NCBI RefSeq assembly: GCF_008065115.1 | Contig: NZ_CP042913.1 | Location: forward strand, 195,211-259,210 | Source of the DNA: Bythopirellula goksoeyrii | Lineage (GTDB): Bacteria; Planctomycetota; Planctomycetia; Pirellulales; Lacipirellulaceae | Direction of reading: 5' to 3' | Length of the DNA stretch: 64,000 nucleotides | In this document: one piece after another, positions 53,443 to 62,038 of the stretch | Layout: every line of letters begins with the position of its first letter | How positions within the stretch are numbered: position 1 is the stretch's first letter | Notes under the pieces: generated by a model | Databases searched by the model: none | The model's input: only the letters and a program-made list of their open reading frames with translations | What the model was told of the DNA's origin: nothing | Program-made: the position numbers and the translations under genes

Positions 53443-54822
53443 ATGAAAATGTCGACTATTTCTCTCGCAGTCTTCGTCGGTTTACTTCTACCGATACAGG
53501 CAAACGCAGAAGAAAACAGCCAAGAGGTTGAAGAGACTCTAATGTCCCCCGAAAGCTGTGAGCTGAGTAACATGGACTTCTATGAAGCCAAGAGCATTGC
53601 GACAAAGGAGTTGGTTGTCGAGCAAGGCGAGTTAGTCGCTTCTGCGAGTGCGGTGACGCCTTGTCGGTGTGATTCAGAAGACTCCTGTTGTGGTTGCAAT
53701 AATCCATCCGGATGTAGCTGTAGTACTTCCGTTTGTGATGAAGACGAAATTGGACTTCTTCAGGGCATGTTGGACCCATGCTCACCATTCGTGATCGGTG
53801 GCTGGACCACATTTGGTTACTACAACAAGAACACCAGGCAGTCCTTTGATAAAGGAGATCTCCTCTCCTACAACGATGTTCCTAACCGTCTGAATATCCC
53901 CCAGTCCTGGCTCTACTTAGGCAAGGAAGCTGACGGATCTCAAGGCCTTGATTTTGGTTTTCGCGTCGATGCTGTCTATGGAACTGATGCCCAAAGCCTG
54001 CAAGCGACTGGGAACCCCGGTGCTCAAATTGTAAACTCAGGCACGTTTGATGCCTCTTGGGACCACGGCGTCTATGGTTGGGCTATGCCGCAGCTTTATG
54101 GCGAGGTCGCCTATGAAGATTGGTCAGTCATTGCCGGCTATTTCCTTTCGCCGATCGGATATGAGTCCTCCAGGGCGATAGACAACTTCTTTTTTAGCCA
54201 CTCGCTTACCATGTTTAATAGTGAACCCTTTACCAACACAGGCGTACTAGCAAAGAACACTGCCTATGAGGGAGTGACATTCTATGCTGGTTGGACCCTG
54301 GGCTGGGATACGGCATTTGACCAAAACCTTGGTGGCAACAGCGGAATCGGCGGCTTCGTCATCGAACCAAATGATCTCGTCACATTTACTTACCTAGCAT
54401 CTGCGGGAGATTTTGGCTTTCGAGGTGACGACGGCTACAACCATAGTATTGTGCTCGAACTCTTATTAACGGACAAACTGGAGTATGCCTTGCAAAGCGA
54501 TTACGTTCGTACCAACAATAGCTTTGCAACTCCAGGGTTCTCAGTTGAAGAGTTTGGCGTTGTCCAATACGTATACTACCAATTAAACGACAAGTGGTGG
54601 GCTGGAGGCCGCGCTGAATGGTGGAAGAGTAACTCAAGCACGCCAGATCAGCAGTCCTACAATGACATTACACTCGGGCTCAATTACGAACCGCGTTCCA
54701 ATATCGTTTTCCGCCCAGAAATTCGATATGACTGGACACCCGCTGAGGACAACTTCGCAGCAGCAGTTGCCCCCAACTACAATCAGTGGGTTACTGCTAT
54801 CGACTGTGTGATTACTTATTAG
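53443..54822 (+). CDS. BBP2-like outer-membrane beta-barrel protein with Cys-rich insert
   Basis: A 459-residue outer-membrane protein. Signal peptide MKMSTISLAVFVGLLLPIQA is followed by a polar linker with eight cysteines in 25 residues (positions 74-98, PCRCDSEDSCCGCNNPSG and CSCSTSVC), then the barrel from about residue 116 (VIGGWTTFGYYNKNTRQSF) with alternating aromatic strands (FGFRVDAVYGTDAQ, WSVIAGYFLSPIGYESS, YALQSDYVRTNN) to the C-terminal VTAIDCVITY. This matches BBP2/putative porin families of planctomycetes. The Cys-rich part may cross-link or bind metal; not seen in typical porins. A strong terminator follows. Confidence 0.85.
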   Translation: MKMSTISLAVFVGLLLPIQANAEENSQEVEETLMSPESCELSNMDFYEAKSIATKELVVEQGELVASASAVTPCRCDSEDSCCGCNNPSGCSCSTSVCDEDEIGLLQGMLDPCSPFVIGGWTTFGYYNKNTRQSFDKGDLLSYNDVPNRLNIPQSWLYLGKEADGSQGLDFGFRVDAVYGTDAQSLQATGNPGAQIVNSGTFDASWDHGVYGWAMPQLYGEVAYEDWSVIAGYFLSPIGYESSRAIDNFFFSHSLTMFNSEPFTNTGVLAKNTAYEGVTFYAGWTLGWDTAFDQNLGGNSGIGGFVIEPNDLVTFTYLASAGDFGFRGDDGYNHSIVLELLLTDKLEYALQSDYVRTNNSFATPGFSVEEFGVVQYVYYQLNDKWWAGGRAEWWKSNSSTPDQQSYNDITLGLNYEPRSNIVFRPEIRYDWTPAEDNFAAAVAPNYNQWVTAIDCVITY

Positions 54823-54842
54823 CCAACTTCTAAAGATGTCAT

Positions 54843-54884
54843 ACTCCGCACGAGTATCCGTAAGCAACTCGTGCGGAGTTTTTC
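54843..54884 (+). terminator. Rho-independent terminator
   Basis: A perfect 13-bp hairpin ACTCCGCACGAGT / ACTCGTGCGGAGT with an 11-base loop followed by TTTTC, 20 bases after the barrel gene stop. The T-run overlaps the stem end. Confidence 0.85.
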
Positions 54885-54971
54885 AGATAGTAAATGCTCG
54901 GGAAGCAATCATTGTGCATCACTTGTCGCCTTCAGATTTCATGCTGAGGTGAAAACTGCACCTCAGTCGCC

Positions 54972-55490
54972 TTAAGAGGCGTTCCCGGCTTCTCCCGACG
55001 AGCTTTCAGGTAGAGTCTGAGTCTCAACTTGTCCAGAATCTTGGCTTGATTCAACGGTAATCGGATCCCAAGAACCTGACATTCCTTGATAGCTCCAAGA
55101 GTTTCCATCGACAAAGTCTACTCGCACAAAAAGTTCGAGTTCTCTACCCAACTGATCTCGATAAACGTGAGATATCAATTCGTAACGGCTTTCGCCGCTG
55201 GAAATAGGCAAGATGCTATTATCCGGTTCAGATATCGGAGACCATGCGGATTGGCTAGCATGATATCGCCAAGTTTCTCCGGTGAAGCGGTCGAGGCGAA
55301 GAAGTATCTCTAACTGCCGTCCATTCTGCAGAAACACGTGGTCTGTAAACTGGTATCGCATGCTATCGAGATTCTCGCTCGATGAGGTTTCAGCAAGCAA
55401 ATTCTGGAAATCTTGGGCACCAACATAAAGTGCCCAACTCCCAGAAGCCAGCATCATCATCAACATCGTCGTCCAAAAAGTTCTTTTCAT
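54972..55490 (-). CDS. Exported protein with two copies of an unknown domain
   Basis: A 172-residue secreted protein (leader MKRTFWTTMLMMMLASGSWA). It contains an obvious internal duplication: MRYQFTDHVFLQNGRQLEIL ... RFTGETWRYHASQSAWSPI and SRYELISHVYRDQLGRELEL ... DFVDGNSWSYQGMSGSWDPI. Each copy is a beta hairpin set with a W-x-Y and S-x-W-x-P-I end. No known family is recognised. It starts 94 bases after the C45 gene on the same strand, so co-transcription with the kamA-pls-C45 operon is possible but not shown. Confidence 0.6.
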   Translation of the reverse strand: MKRTFWTTMLMMMLASGSWALYVGAQDFQNLLAETSSSENLDSMRYQFTDHVFLQNGRQLEILLRLDRFTGETWRYHASQSAWSPISEPDNSILPISSGESRYELISHVYRDQLGRELELFVRVDFVDGNSWSYQGMSGSWDPITVESSQDSGQVETQTLPESSSGEAGNAS

Positions 55491-55584
55491 TGCATAGTTC
55501 CCTTCATAGGTTTGTCACAGGTATTTAGTGAAATCATAAACCAGAAAAACCGTGAGATCTTCACTGCTGAAGACTCCTGAATCA

Positions 55585-56568
55585 TTAATTCATTTCATAG
55601 GACAACCATCCCTTTTTGCTTTCACGGCGCAGCCAGACCATCGCTTGCATATGATCGACATCGACAATCATTCCGCCAATGGTACGGTTACTGTGAATAC
55701 TCCTTCGTTTACCTTGGGACGAATCTCCCAAAATCTTTCTCGCCTTCTCTATCGACATCGTTTCAGAGACATTCTCTGATGCACGACTTAATCTGCCAAA
55801 TGTACCAAAGCGATTGCTATTCCCTTCCAGAACAGCCATCTCAGGCATCAAATAGTGATTGGTATGCACGAAAGGAATAGCGGGGGTTGTTATGATGTGA
55901 CTTTTTGCAGAACACTCGACACTCCAAACATTGCCCAACGAATTAACGATTACGTGGTGAAATCCAGATGCACGTCGTAGCCGCCCTAGCATTTCCAAAT
56001 CTCGCTCGGGCGCACTCGTATCGGAAAGCCATCTTGCAACCACACATTTGGGTATGCCCATCTGATGATCGTAATGGTTCAAACTATTGATTGCTTGCAA
56101 AATACCGTGGGAATTAATTGAAATTGCATTTCCACCCAAAGTATTCACATAGAATAGCTCGAGCGTCGTGGCGTCCCCAATGGTTCTTTTAAGAACGCAA
56201 AGTTCATCCTCCGCATCGGCTGACCAATCTTCATTATGCGCTACAAGGAATCCGTTGTTTGTGACGAATGTCGTACATTTTTCCTGGACGTCTTGCGTGA
56301 GCTCATCGAGGAGATTCAGAGTCCAGAGTTCCTCGAAGGAGGTCCCCGCCCCATGAGCGTAGCCTTTGAGCTCAGCAACTAACTCGGGAAAAACTTTTTC
56401 TGTGGGCGTTAGATATTCACGCGACCGACGGACATATTCACTCCATACCTTGCCTTTTCTTTCTTCGTTCAAGGACTGAAGTAGGGACTCACCGAAGAGT
56501 TTGCCCTTTTGAAGACCAAGCTCGTAGGTATTGTCTGCCTCGATTTCAAAGTAATTCTTATGAGTCAT
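55585..56568 (-). CDS. C45-family Ntn hydrolase/acyltransferase (IAT/Tan-like)
   Basis: A 327-residue protein from the ATG at 56568; AGGA lies 10 bases upstream, and the start overlaps the end of the pls-like gene by 11 bases. Residues 10-95 are the N-terminal part of C45 proteins (YELGLQKGKLFGESLLQSLN, PELVAELKGYAHGAG). Cys98 in QEKCTTFVTNNGFLVAHNED is the conserved self-processing nucleophile and is followed by the NxDW element. C45 enzymes are made as a single chain that cleaves itself before this Cys and then breaks or makes amide bonds: fungal IAT swaps acyl groups on 6-APA; insect Tan splits beta-alanyl-amines. No signal peptide, so it is probably cytoplasmic. It likely processes the amide bond made by the NRPS. 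Confidence 0.82.
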   Translation of the reverse strand: MTHKNYFEIEADNTYELGLQKGKLFGESLLQSLNEERKGKVWSEYVRRSREYLTPTEKVFPELVAELKGYAHGAGTSFEELWTLNLLDELTQDVQEKCTTFVTNNGFLVAHNEDWSADAEDELCVLKRTIGDATTLELFYVNTLGGNAISINSHGILQAINSLNHYDHQMGIPKCVVARWLSDTSAPERDLEMLGRLRRASGFHHVIVNSLGNVWSVECSAKSHIITTPAIPFVHTNHYLMPEMAVLEGNSNRFGTFGRLSRASENVSETMSIEKARKILGDSSQGKRRSIHSNRTIGGMIVDVDHMQAMVWLRRESKKGWLSYEMN

Positions 56569-59500
56569 GCGAGGAGTTTCCTGGATCACGCAATTGATTG
56601 ATGGGAATACCAATCCATCGTGTCTTTTCAGGCAATGAGTCGCCCTTCATCAACAATGACAGCGGGCCAATTGAGGAGCCTTGTTGCATTTCTGAGTCGT
56701 ACAATACTATTGACATATTTCCTACGGAACATTCATCACCTACCACCAACGACGAGGATTTCATAATGCGGTCTTCGAAGAGGTGATTCTGGATTACTGC
56801 CCCGGAATTCAGCGCAGCGTAGTTGCCAATACTGACCAAATCAAATTCCGAAAAGAGCTCCGTTTCGATGAAGGCCCCTTTTCCTATTTTACATCCCAGT
56901 AATCGCAAATACGAGCTAAAAAATGGAGTGCCGAACAGTGGCCACGCGAGCGACATAGTGATCATCTCGAAAACGGCATTCGTCAACTCGTTCAGCCAGA
57001 TATAGACGCACCATAGTGGCTTGATGACGGGCTTAATTGTTCCCATGCAGATTTGCTTAATGGCCACTACTAGGAGCAAGGAAAAGACTACGAGAAAGGA
57101 AACGAGTACGGGGACAAGCGCAAGAATTGCCCCAGGTGAGAACCTAGACACGCCGGCGACAACGCAGACACTAAACAATGCCAATGCGAGCATACCGATG
57201 TAATAAGGGAGCAACACTCTCAGCCCGTCGATGAAAATCCGCGTTACGTAGAGCCTCAAGGTAGGCCGAAATATTGTCGCATCGTCAAATCCTTGCACCT
57301 TCTCCCGATGCGGCAGTCTGAATGGTGGAGAGCCAAGCCACTCCGTGTTGTCCGTAAACTCGGAAGCGTTCGAAGTGGGGGGAACCGAAAGGACACCCAC
57401 AAGACAATTGCTACCAAGTTCAATCCCATCAGGAAGCAGAGCCCCGTTGCCTAGAAAAGTCCGAGAGCCAATGCGATTGAAACTGACCTGAAAATGCCCT
57501 CGATAGAGACGCCTGCCACCGATCATCGAGCCGTCAGCCAGAAAACTCTCTTGCCCGATTGTTACTAAGTCAGGAGTAACATGAGTGACTGTAGATATCT
57601 CTGCTCGAGAGCCGATATTGGCACCAAGCATACGGAGCCAACTGGGGAGAAAAATTGTCGAGTAAACAGGGTAGACGATTGATGAGGCGTACCTCAGAAA
57701 TAGATCAGCTGACCATCTCTTCAGATAAACCCAACTCTCGAGGGAATGGACGCCGGTATCCGATTTTGGCAGCAGTGTACGCTTAACAGCCGCTACAAAA
57801 AGACAGAACCAGACCAGGCAAAGTGGAAGACCCATGAATAACGAAGTGATGCTCCCTGCAGCACCTCCATACCGAAAGCCAGCAATCAGCAACAAAGCGA
57901 TCGGCATGATAATACCCAACAGCAGAATTTCACCGAAGATCTCGCTGCTGATGAAGTGCAACATGCAATACAACCCTGTTCGCCTAGAACTAACTTGCTT
58001 CCCAATGTCAATGTCAGGAACCTTGACCGTAGCGGGCTGTGCCGGAGATCCAGCAAATGCTTCACCACTGCCAATGGTCGAGTTGTCTGGCAACAACGAC
58101 ATGTCATCGAGTAGGGCGTCGTCTTCCATCCGTGTATTAATACCCAAAGCACATTGGGTGCCTACAAAACATCTGCTTCCAATCTCAATAGAACCAATTT
58201 TCAATAAGCCATCTTCGACTCGATAACCCAAAAAATGAGTTTCCGATCCAATACACGTGTCGTCTCCAACGGAAAGCAGATCAAATATCACACAATTGTT
58301 CGAATCAAAAAGGCTATTCTTCCCGACCTGTGCACCCATCAATCGGTAGTAGAAACTCATGAGGGGGGAGCCAATGTAAATATCTGTCCACGCCAAAAAC
58401 TGAGTTCGAGTAACCAACCACCAGCGGAAGTAATAGAAACCCCAGACAGGGTATTCGCCAGGCTTATATCTCCCAATGACCACCCATTTCACAGCAATCG
58501 AGAGTAGAATCCCAACTAGAGGGGCAAAGAAGACGGCTGCTGACATGGACCAAATGTAGGCATTCAGCGATACCTTCGCTGTGAGCAGCGCAAATGTAAG
58601 AAGAATGCCTATCAACAGGGGAGTCGCGGCTAAACTGTAGATCACAGCCACTGAAACCGCTTGAAGACAGTAGCAAATGTATCGAGTTAAGCGGGGTACA
58701 CTCTGGAAGACTTCTCGACTTGTCACGGGCGCAGGTGAGGCTACCGAACTCTCAAGCGATGCTTCCGATTCATTGACCACCGAACTGGATACATGCTCAG
58801 CAAGCTGAACTACCGTTGGATTCATGTAGACATCGCGAATCGCAACGTCATAACCGTACTCTTTCCGCAGCAGCAATGCCATCTCCACTGCTAGTAAGGA
58901 GTAGCCACCAAGGTCTAGAAAGAAATCGTCCTCGATTGAGATAGAGGACACGCTAAACAACTTCTCCCATACGCTTACGATCCTAGATTCCAACTCATTT
59001 CGAGGTTCTACAACAGATCGTTTGACCGGCACCAGCGGAAGCTTCGGGGCCGGGAGACGATTACGGTCAACTTTGCCACTATCCAACGTGGGCAGGACAT
59101 CCAAATTGTCGAGAAAACTTGGAATCATGTAATGAGGCACGTGGTCTTTGAGCCAATTCAAAATCTCGTCTCGATCGATAGATTCCACCGAGTTGGCTGG
59201 AACAACGTAAGCAGCGAGTTCCTTTTGACCACCTTTATCAACGATATTTACTACCGCCTGATCGATGGCTGAGTGTCCACGTAGTACCGACTCTATCTCA
59301 GCAAGCTCGATACGGTATCCACGCACTTTCACTTGTCGGTCGATCCGACCGTGAAACACTAAATCACCGGTAGCAGTTCTTTCGACCAGATCTCCCGTAC
59401 GGTAGAGTTTCGAGCTATGGCCGTTGCTACGCAGGGGATTGTCGACAAACTGCCTTATGGTTTGGTCTGGTTGTCCTAGGTATCCCCGTGCAAGGCCAAC

Positions 59501-60553
59501 ACCGCCGATGTAGAGTTCGCCTCTGTTTCCTGGAGGCACTGGTTGCATATTGCGGTCTAGAATCAAGGCTTCATACCCGTTCAACGGACGCCCAATAGTC
59601 ACCTGTTCATTAGGCACACATTCGGCCACTGTCGCATTGACTGTTGTTTCAGTCGGTCCGTAGACATTGAGCATTCGACGGTTGTTTGTGGCCCATTTGT
59701 TCACCAACGCAGCCGGGCACGGCTCGCCACTTACGATAATCAGGCGCAGACTCGGAATGTCGTCATGAATCATTCCCAAACAGGTCGGGACCGTCGAGAG
59801 GACGCTGATACCCAAATCGCAGAGCAACTTGGCTGCTTCGTTGCCAACATGTGCGATCTCTGTGGTTCCTACCACCAAACACGCGCCATTGGAAAAGGCC
59901 ATCCACATTTCTTCGACGGAACCGTCAAATCCAAGCGCGAAGCCATGGTAGACGCGGTCCTCAGAAGTGAGTCGCAATTCCTCGTTGAAAGCCTGCACAA
60001 AGCGGACAACATTCCGATGCTCGGTCATCACGCCCTTGGGGCGCCCTGTACTGCCAGAAGTGTAAAGAACGTAGCAGAGGTCTTCTGCTGTCACGCCCGT
60101 CTCATCAATTGACAATCGATCAGTGGATTGAGCTGAAATGTCAGGACTGCTATCGTCACAAATGATGCATAGTCCACCGAAATAGGTTTTTGCTCTGGAT
60201 GCGTGGGCTTGTTCGGTCAGAAGTGCTGTCACTTCGGCTTCTTCGAGAATGTGCCCAATGCGCATGTCGGGGAAGGCCGGGTCAATTGGAACATAAGCGG
60301 CACCTGCCTTGAGCACCGCCAGAATGGCAAGAATCGAGTTCTCAGAACGGCGCATGAAGAGACCAACGAAATTCCCAGGTCCGATACCGCAAGACTTGAG
60401 ATGCCGGGCAAGCTGATTCGCGCGTCGGTCAAGTTCTTCGTACGACCACTCAACTTCACCGCAAACCAACGCCGTTTGACAGGGGTTCTGCTCTACGTGA
60501 GATTCAAACAGCTCATGAACACACAGTGTGTCCGATATCGTCAGGTTGGCCAT
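56558..60553 (-). CDS. Pls-like NRPS (A-PCP-membrane/beta-helix), probable poly-lysine or poly-beta-lysine synthetase
   Basis: A 1331-residue single-module NRPS. Adenylation domain about 12-505, with YTSGSTGRPKG (164-174), YGPTETT and SGKVDRNRLP (Lys494). Carrier protein about 515-590, with LGGYSLL (phosphopantetheine Ser552). The remainder alternates hydrophobic helices (near 628-690, 872-922, 1110-1165) with three left-handed beta-helix hexapeptide domains (about 736-840, 975-1075, 1215-1315), exactly the C-terminal layout of Streptomyces epsilon-poly-L-lysine synthetase Pls, where the tandem domains act iteratively. GRYKPGEYPVWGFYYFRWW is the family's signature. No condensation or thioesterase domain. 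The pocket residues include Asp210 and Glu214, compatible with a cationic amino acid. Stops 11 bases into the C45 gene and starts 15 bases after kamA. Confidence 0.88.
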   Translation of the reverse strand: MANLTISDTLCVHELFESHVEQNPCQTALVCGEVEWSYEELDRRANQLARHLKSCGIGPGNFVGLFMRRSENSILAILAVLKAGAAYVPIDPAFPDMRIGHILEEAEVTALLTEQAHASRAKTYFGGLCIICDDSSPDISAQSTDRLSIDETGVTAEDLCYVLYTSGSTGRPKGVMTEHRNVVRFVQAFNEELRLTSEDRVYHGFALGFDGSVEEMWMAFSNGACLVVGTTEIAHVGNEAAKLLCDLGISVLSTVPTCLGMIHDDIPSLRLIIVSGEPCPAALVNKWATNNRRMLNVYGPTETTVNATVAECVPNEQVTIGRPLNGYEALILDRNMQPVPPGNRGELYIGGVGLARGYLGQPDQTIRQFVDNPLRSNGHSSKLYRTGDLVERTATGDLVFHGRIDRQVKVRGYRIELAEIESVLRGHSAIDQAVVNIVDKGGQKELAAYVVPANSVESIDRDEILNWLKDHVPHYMIPSFLDNLDVLPTLDSGKVDRNRLPAPKLPLVPVKRSVVEPRNELESRIVSVWEKLFSVSSISIEDDFFLDLGGYSLLAVEMALLLRKEYGYDVAIRDVYMNPTVVQLAEHVSSSVVNESEASLESSVASPAPVTSREVFQSVPRLTRYICYCLQAVSVAVIYSLAATPLLIGILLTFALLTAKVSLNAYIWSMSAAVFFAPLVGILLSIAVKWVVIGRYKPGEYPVWGFYYFRWWLVTRTQFLAWTDIYIGSPLMSFYYRLMGAQVGKNSLFDSNNCVIFDLLSVGDDTCIGSETHFLGYRVEDGLLKIGSIEIGSRCFVGTQCALGINTRMEDDALLDDMSLLPDNSTIGSGEAFAGSPAQPATVKVPDIDIGKQVSSRRTGLYCMLHFISSEIFGEILLLGIIMPIALLLIAGFRYGGAAGSITSLFMGLPLCLVWFCLFVAAVKRTLLPKSDTGVHSLESWVYLKRWSADLFLRYASSIVYPVYSTIFLPSWLRMLGANIGSRAEISTVTHVTPDLVTIGQESFLADGSMIGGRRLYRGHFQVSFNRIGSRTFLGNGALLPDGIELGSNCLVGVLSVPPTSNASEFTDNTEWLGSPPFRLPHREKVQGFDDATIFRPTLRLYVTRIFIDGLRVLLPYYIGMLALALFSVCVVAGVSRFSPGAILALVPVLVSFLVVFSLLLVVAIKQICMGTIKPVIKPLWCVYIWLNELTNAVFEMITMSLAWPLFGTPFFSSYLRLLGCKIGKGAFIETELFSEFDLVSIGNYAALNSGAVIQNHLFEDRIMKSSSLVVGDECSVGNMSIVLYDSEMQQGSSIGPLSLLMKGDSLPEKTRWIGIPINQLRDPGNSSHDS

Positions 60554-60568
60554 TTATGTCAGACTCGA

Positions 60569-62038
60569 TTAGGCAAGATCCACGGTAGAAGAGGAGGTCT
60601 TCGATTCGCGAATGGCTTCGTCGAGCATTCTTTGTCCCTCGACTGGATCACTCCATCTTAACCTCGATTGCTCGCTCAAGCTATGAATCGGATCAAAGTA
60701 GAAGAACAACTTTCCCGCTTTAACCGAAGGAGCCGTATAAACGGCTATTCCAGTATCTTGATTGTAGTATTCATAGGAATGAATCGAGCGTTTCCCCCCC
60801 CCGCCGGGTAGATCACAGACAAACGTAGGTGTATTAAACCCTGCAGTCGAACCTCGGACATGCTTTTCTATGTTGAGTGCCGTCGACAAGCTGGTGCGCA
60901 GGTCCTCTATTCCGCTCACCATGTCGCAAACATAAACATAGTAGGGATGAACGTTGATATAGCTTAAACGACGCACCAATTGAATCATTGTATCGACTTC
61001 ATCGTTTACTCCTCGCTGCATGACTGCTTGGTTACGCACAGTAATGCCTCGCTCGTGCAACACGCCTAATGCTTGCTGAGAAATCCAGGTCATCTCCTTG
61101 GGGTGATTGAAATGGGTATGAATCGCCATGTCTTTATGGTTCTTACGAGCGTGATTACCAACGGTAGTGAGCGCCTGCAGCCACTTTTTATCCGAAAGTA
61201 TTTTCTGTGGCATGACCGCCAATCCTTTGGTCGCAACTCGGATCCGGCGAACGTTCGGAATCGCAAGTAATGTTAAGCCGATTTCTTCTAGTTGGTCAGC
61301 ACGCAGATTGTAGGCATCGCCCCCACTAATAACGATGTCTTCAAGCTCCGGCCGCGATTCGATATACTCAAAAGCTTTTTTCCATCGCTCGTAGTCGACG
61401 CGAAGCGAAACCTTAGATACTTCCTCCGTATCCATGCCGACAGAGTAACTCCGTGTGCAAAAGCGGCAATACACTGGACAGGTATTAATGGGAAGGAAGA
61501 GCGCTTTGTCGAAGTAGCGATGAGTAAGGCCTGGGGTCGGCGAATCGCCTTGCTCGTTGAGAGAATCGAGATGCGTATTGGGATGGTCTTCGAGAAGTCT
61601 ATTGCCTATTGGAACAAATTGAATGCGCAAAGGGCAATTATATGGATCTTCCCAATCGATGAGCGAGATGATGTAAGGAGAAATGCGTAGCGCCATGGGG
61701 GCCTTACTAAGTCCCTGCTCCAAATCGGTGAAGAATTCTGCGGGCGCAAAATCTCCGATCAATTTTTTTAGTCGCCCAGCACTGGTTTTTGAATTTCGCG
61801 ACTGCCACTTGTAGTCTAGGAATGTCTCACGGTCGATATCCGCATATGCCGGAAGCTTGCGCCAGAATTCCTCCTCAGGGAACTGGCCATGAGTTAAAGA
61901 CTCGAAGGAAACCGGCGGACGAACATGCTGTAAACTCTGGTATTCTCGACGAGGCGTTTGCTCTAATGTCGATTGACCTTTGCCAGGCAGGGATATTTTC
62001 GATATCTCGCGCCGTTCGGTCGTCGCAGTATCAATCAT
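60569..62038 (-). CDS. kamA: Lysine 2,3-aminomutase (KamA, radical SAM, PLP)
   Basis: A 489-residue radical SAM enzyme turning L-lysine into beta-lysine. CxxxCxxC is Cys187/191/194 (NTCPVYCRFCTRSYS). The PLP lysine is Lys416 in DLPGGGGK. Two aspartates, Asp372 (CDMVSGIED) and Asp409 (CDLPGGGGK), lie 37 residues apart, as do Asp293 and Asp330 that bind the lysine side chain in the Clostridium enzyme (recalled spacing). Arg/Glu aminomutases and EpmB do not keep both. An N-terminal extension of about 50 residues and a C-terminal tail (SLSEQSRLRWSDP) are extra. It is the first gene of the operon, 15 bases ahead of the pls-like gene. The promoter is in the 970-base region upstream. Not linked to elongation factor P. 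Confidence 0.88.
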   Translation of the reverse strand: MIDTATTERREISKISLPGKGQSTLEQTPRREYQSLQHVRPPVSFESLTHGQFPEEEFWRKLPAYADIDRETFLDYKWQSRNSKTSAGRLKKLIGDFAPAEFFTDLEQGLSKAPMALRISPYIISLIDWEDPYNCPLRIQFVPIGNRLLEDHPNTHLDSLNEQGDSPTPGLTHRYFDKALFLPINTCPVYCRFCTRSYSVGMDTEEVSKVSLRVDYERWKKAFEYIESRPELEDIVISGGDAYNLRADQLEEIGLTLLAIPNVRRIRVATKGLAVMPQKILSDKKWLQALTTVGNHARKNHKDMAIHTHFNHPKEMTWISQQALGVLHERGITVRNQAVMQRGVNDEVDTMIQLVRRLSYINVHPYYVYVCDMVSGIEDLRTSLSTALNIEKHVRGSTAGFNTPTFVCDLPGGGGKRSIHSYEYYNQDTGIAVYTAPSVKAGKLFFYFDPIHSLSEQSRLRWSDPVEGQRMLDEAIRESKTSSSTVDLA

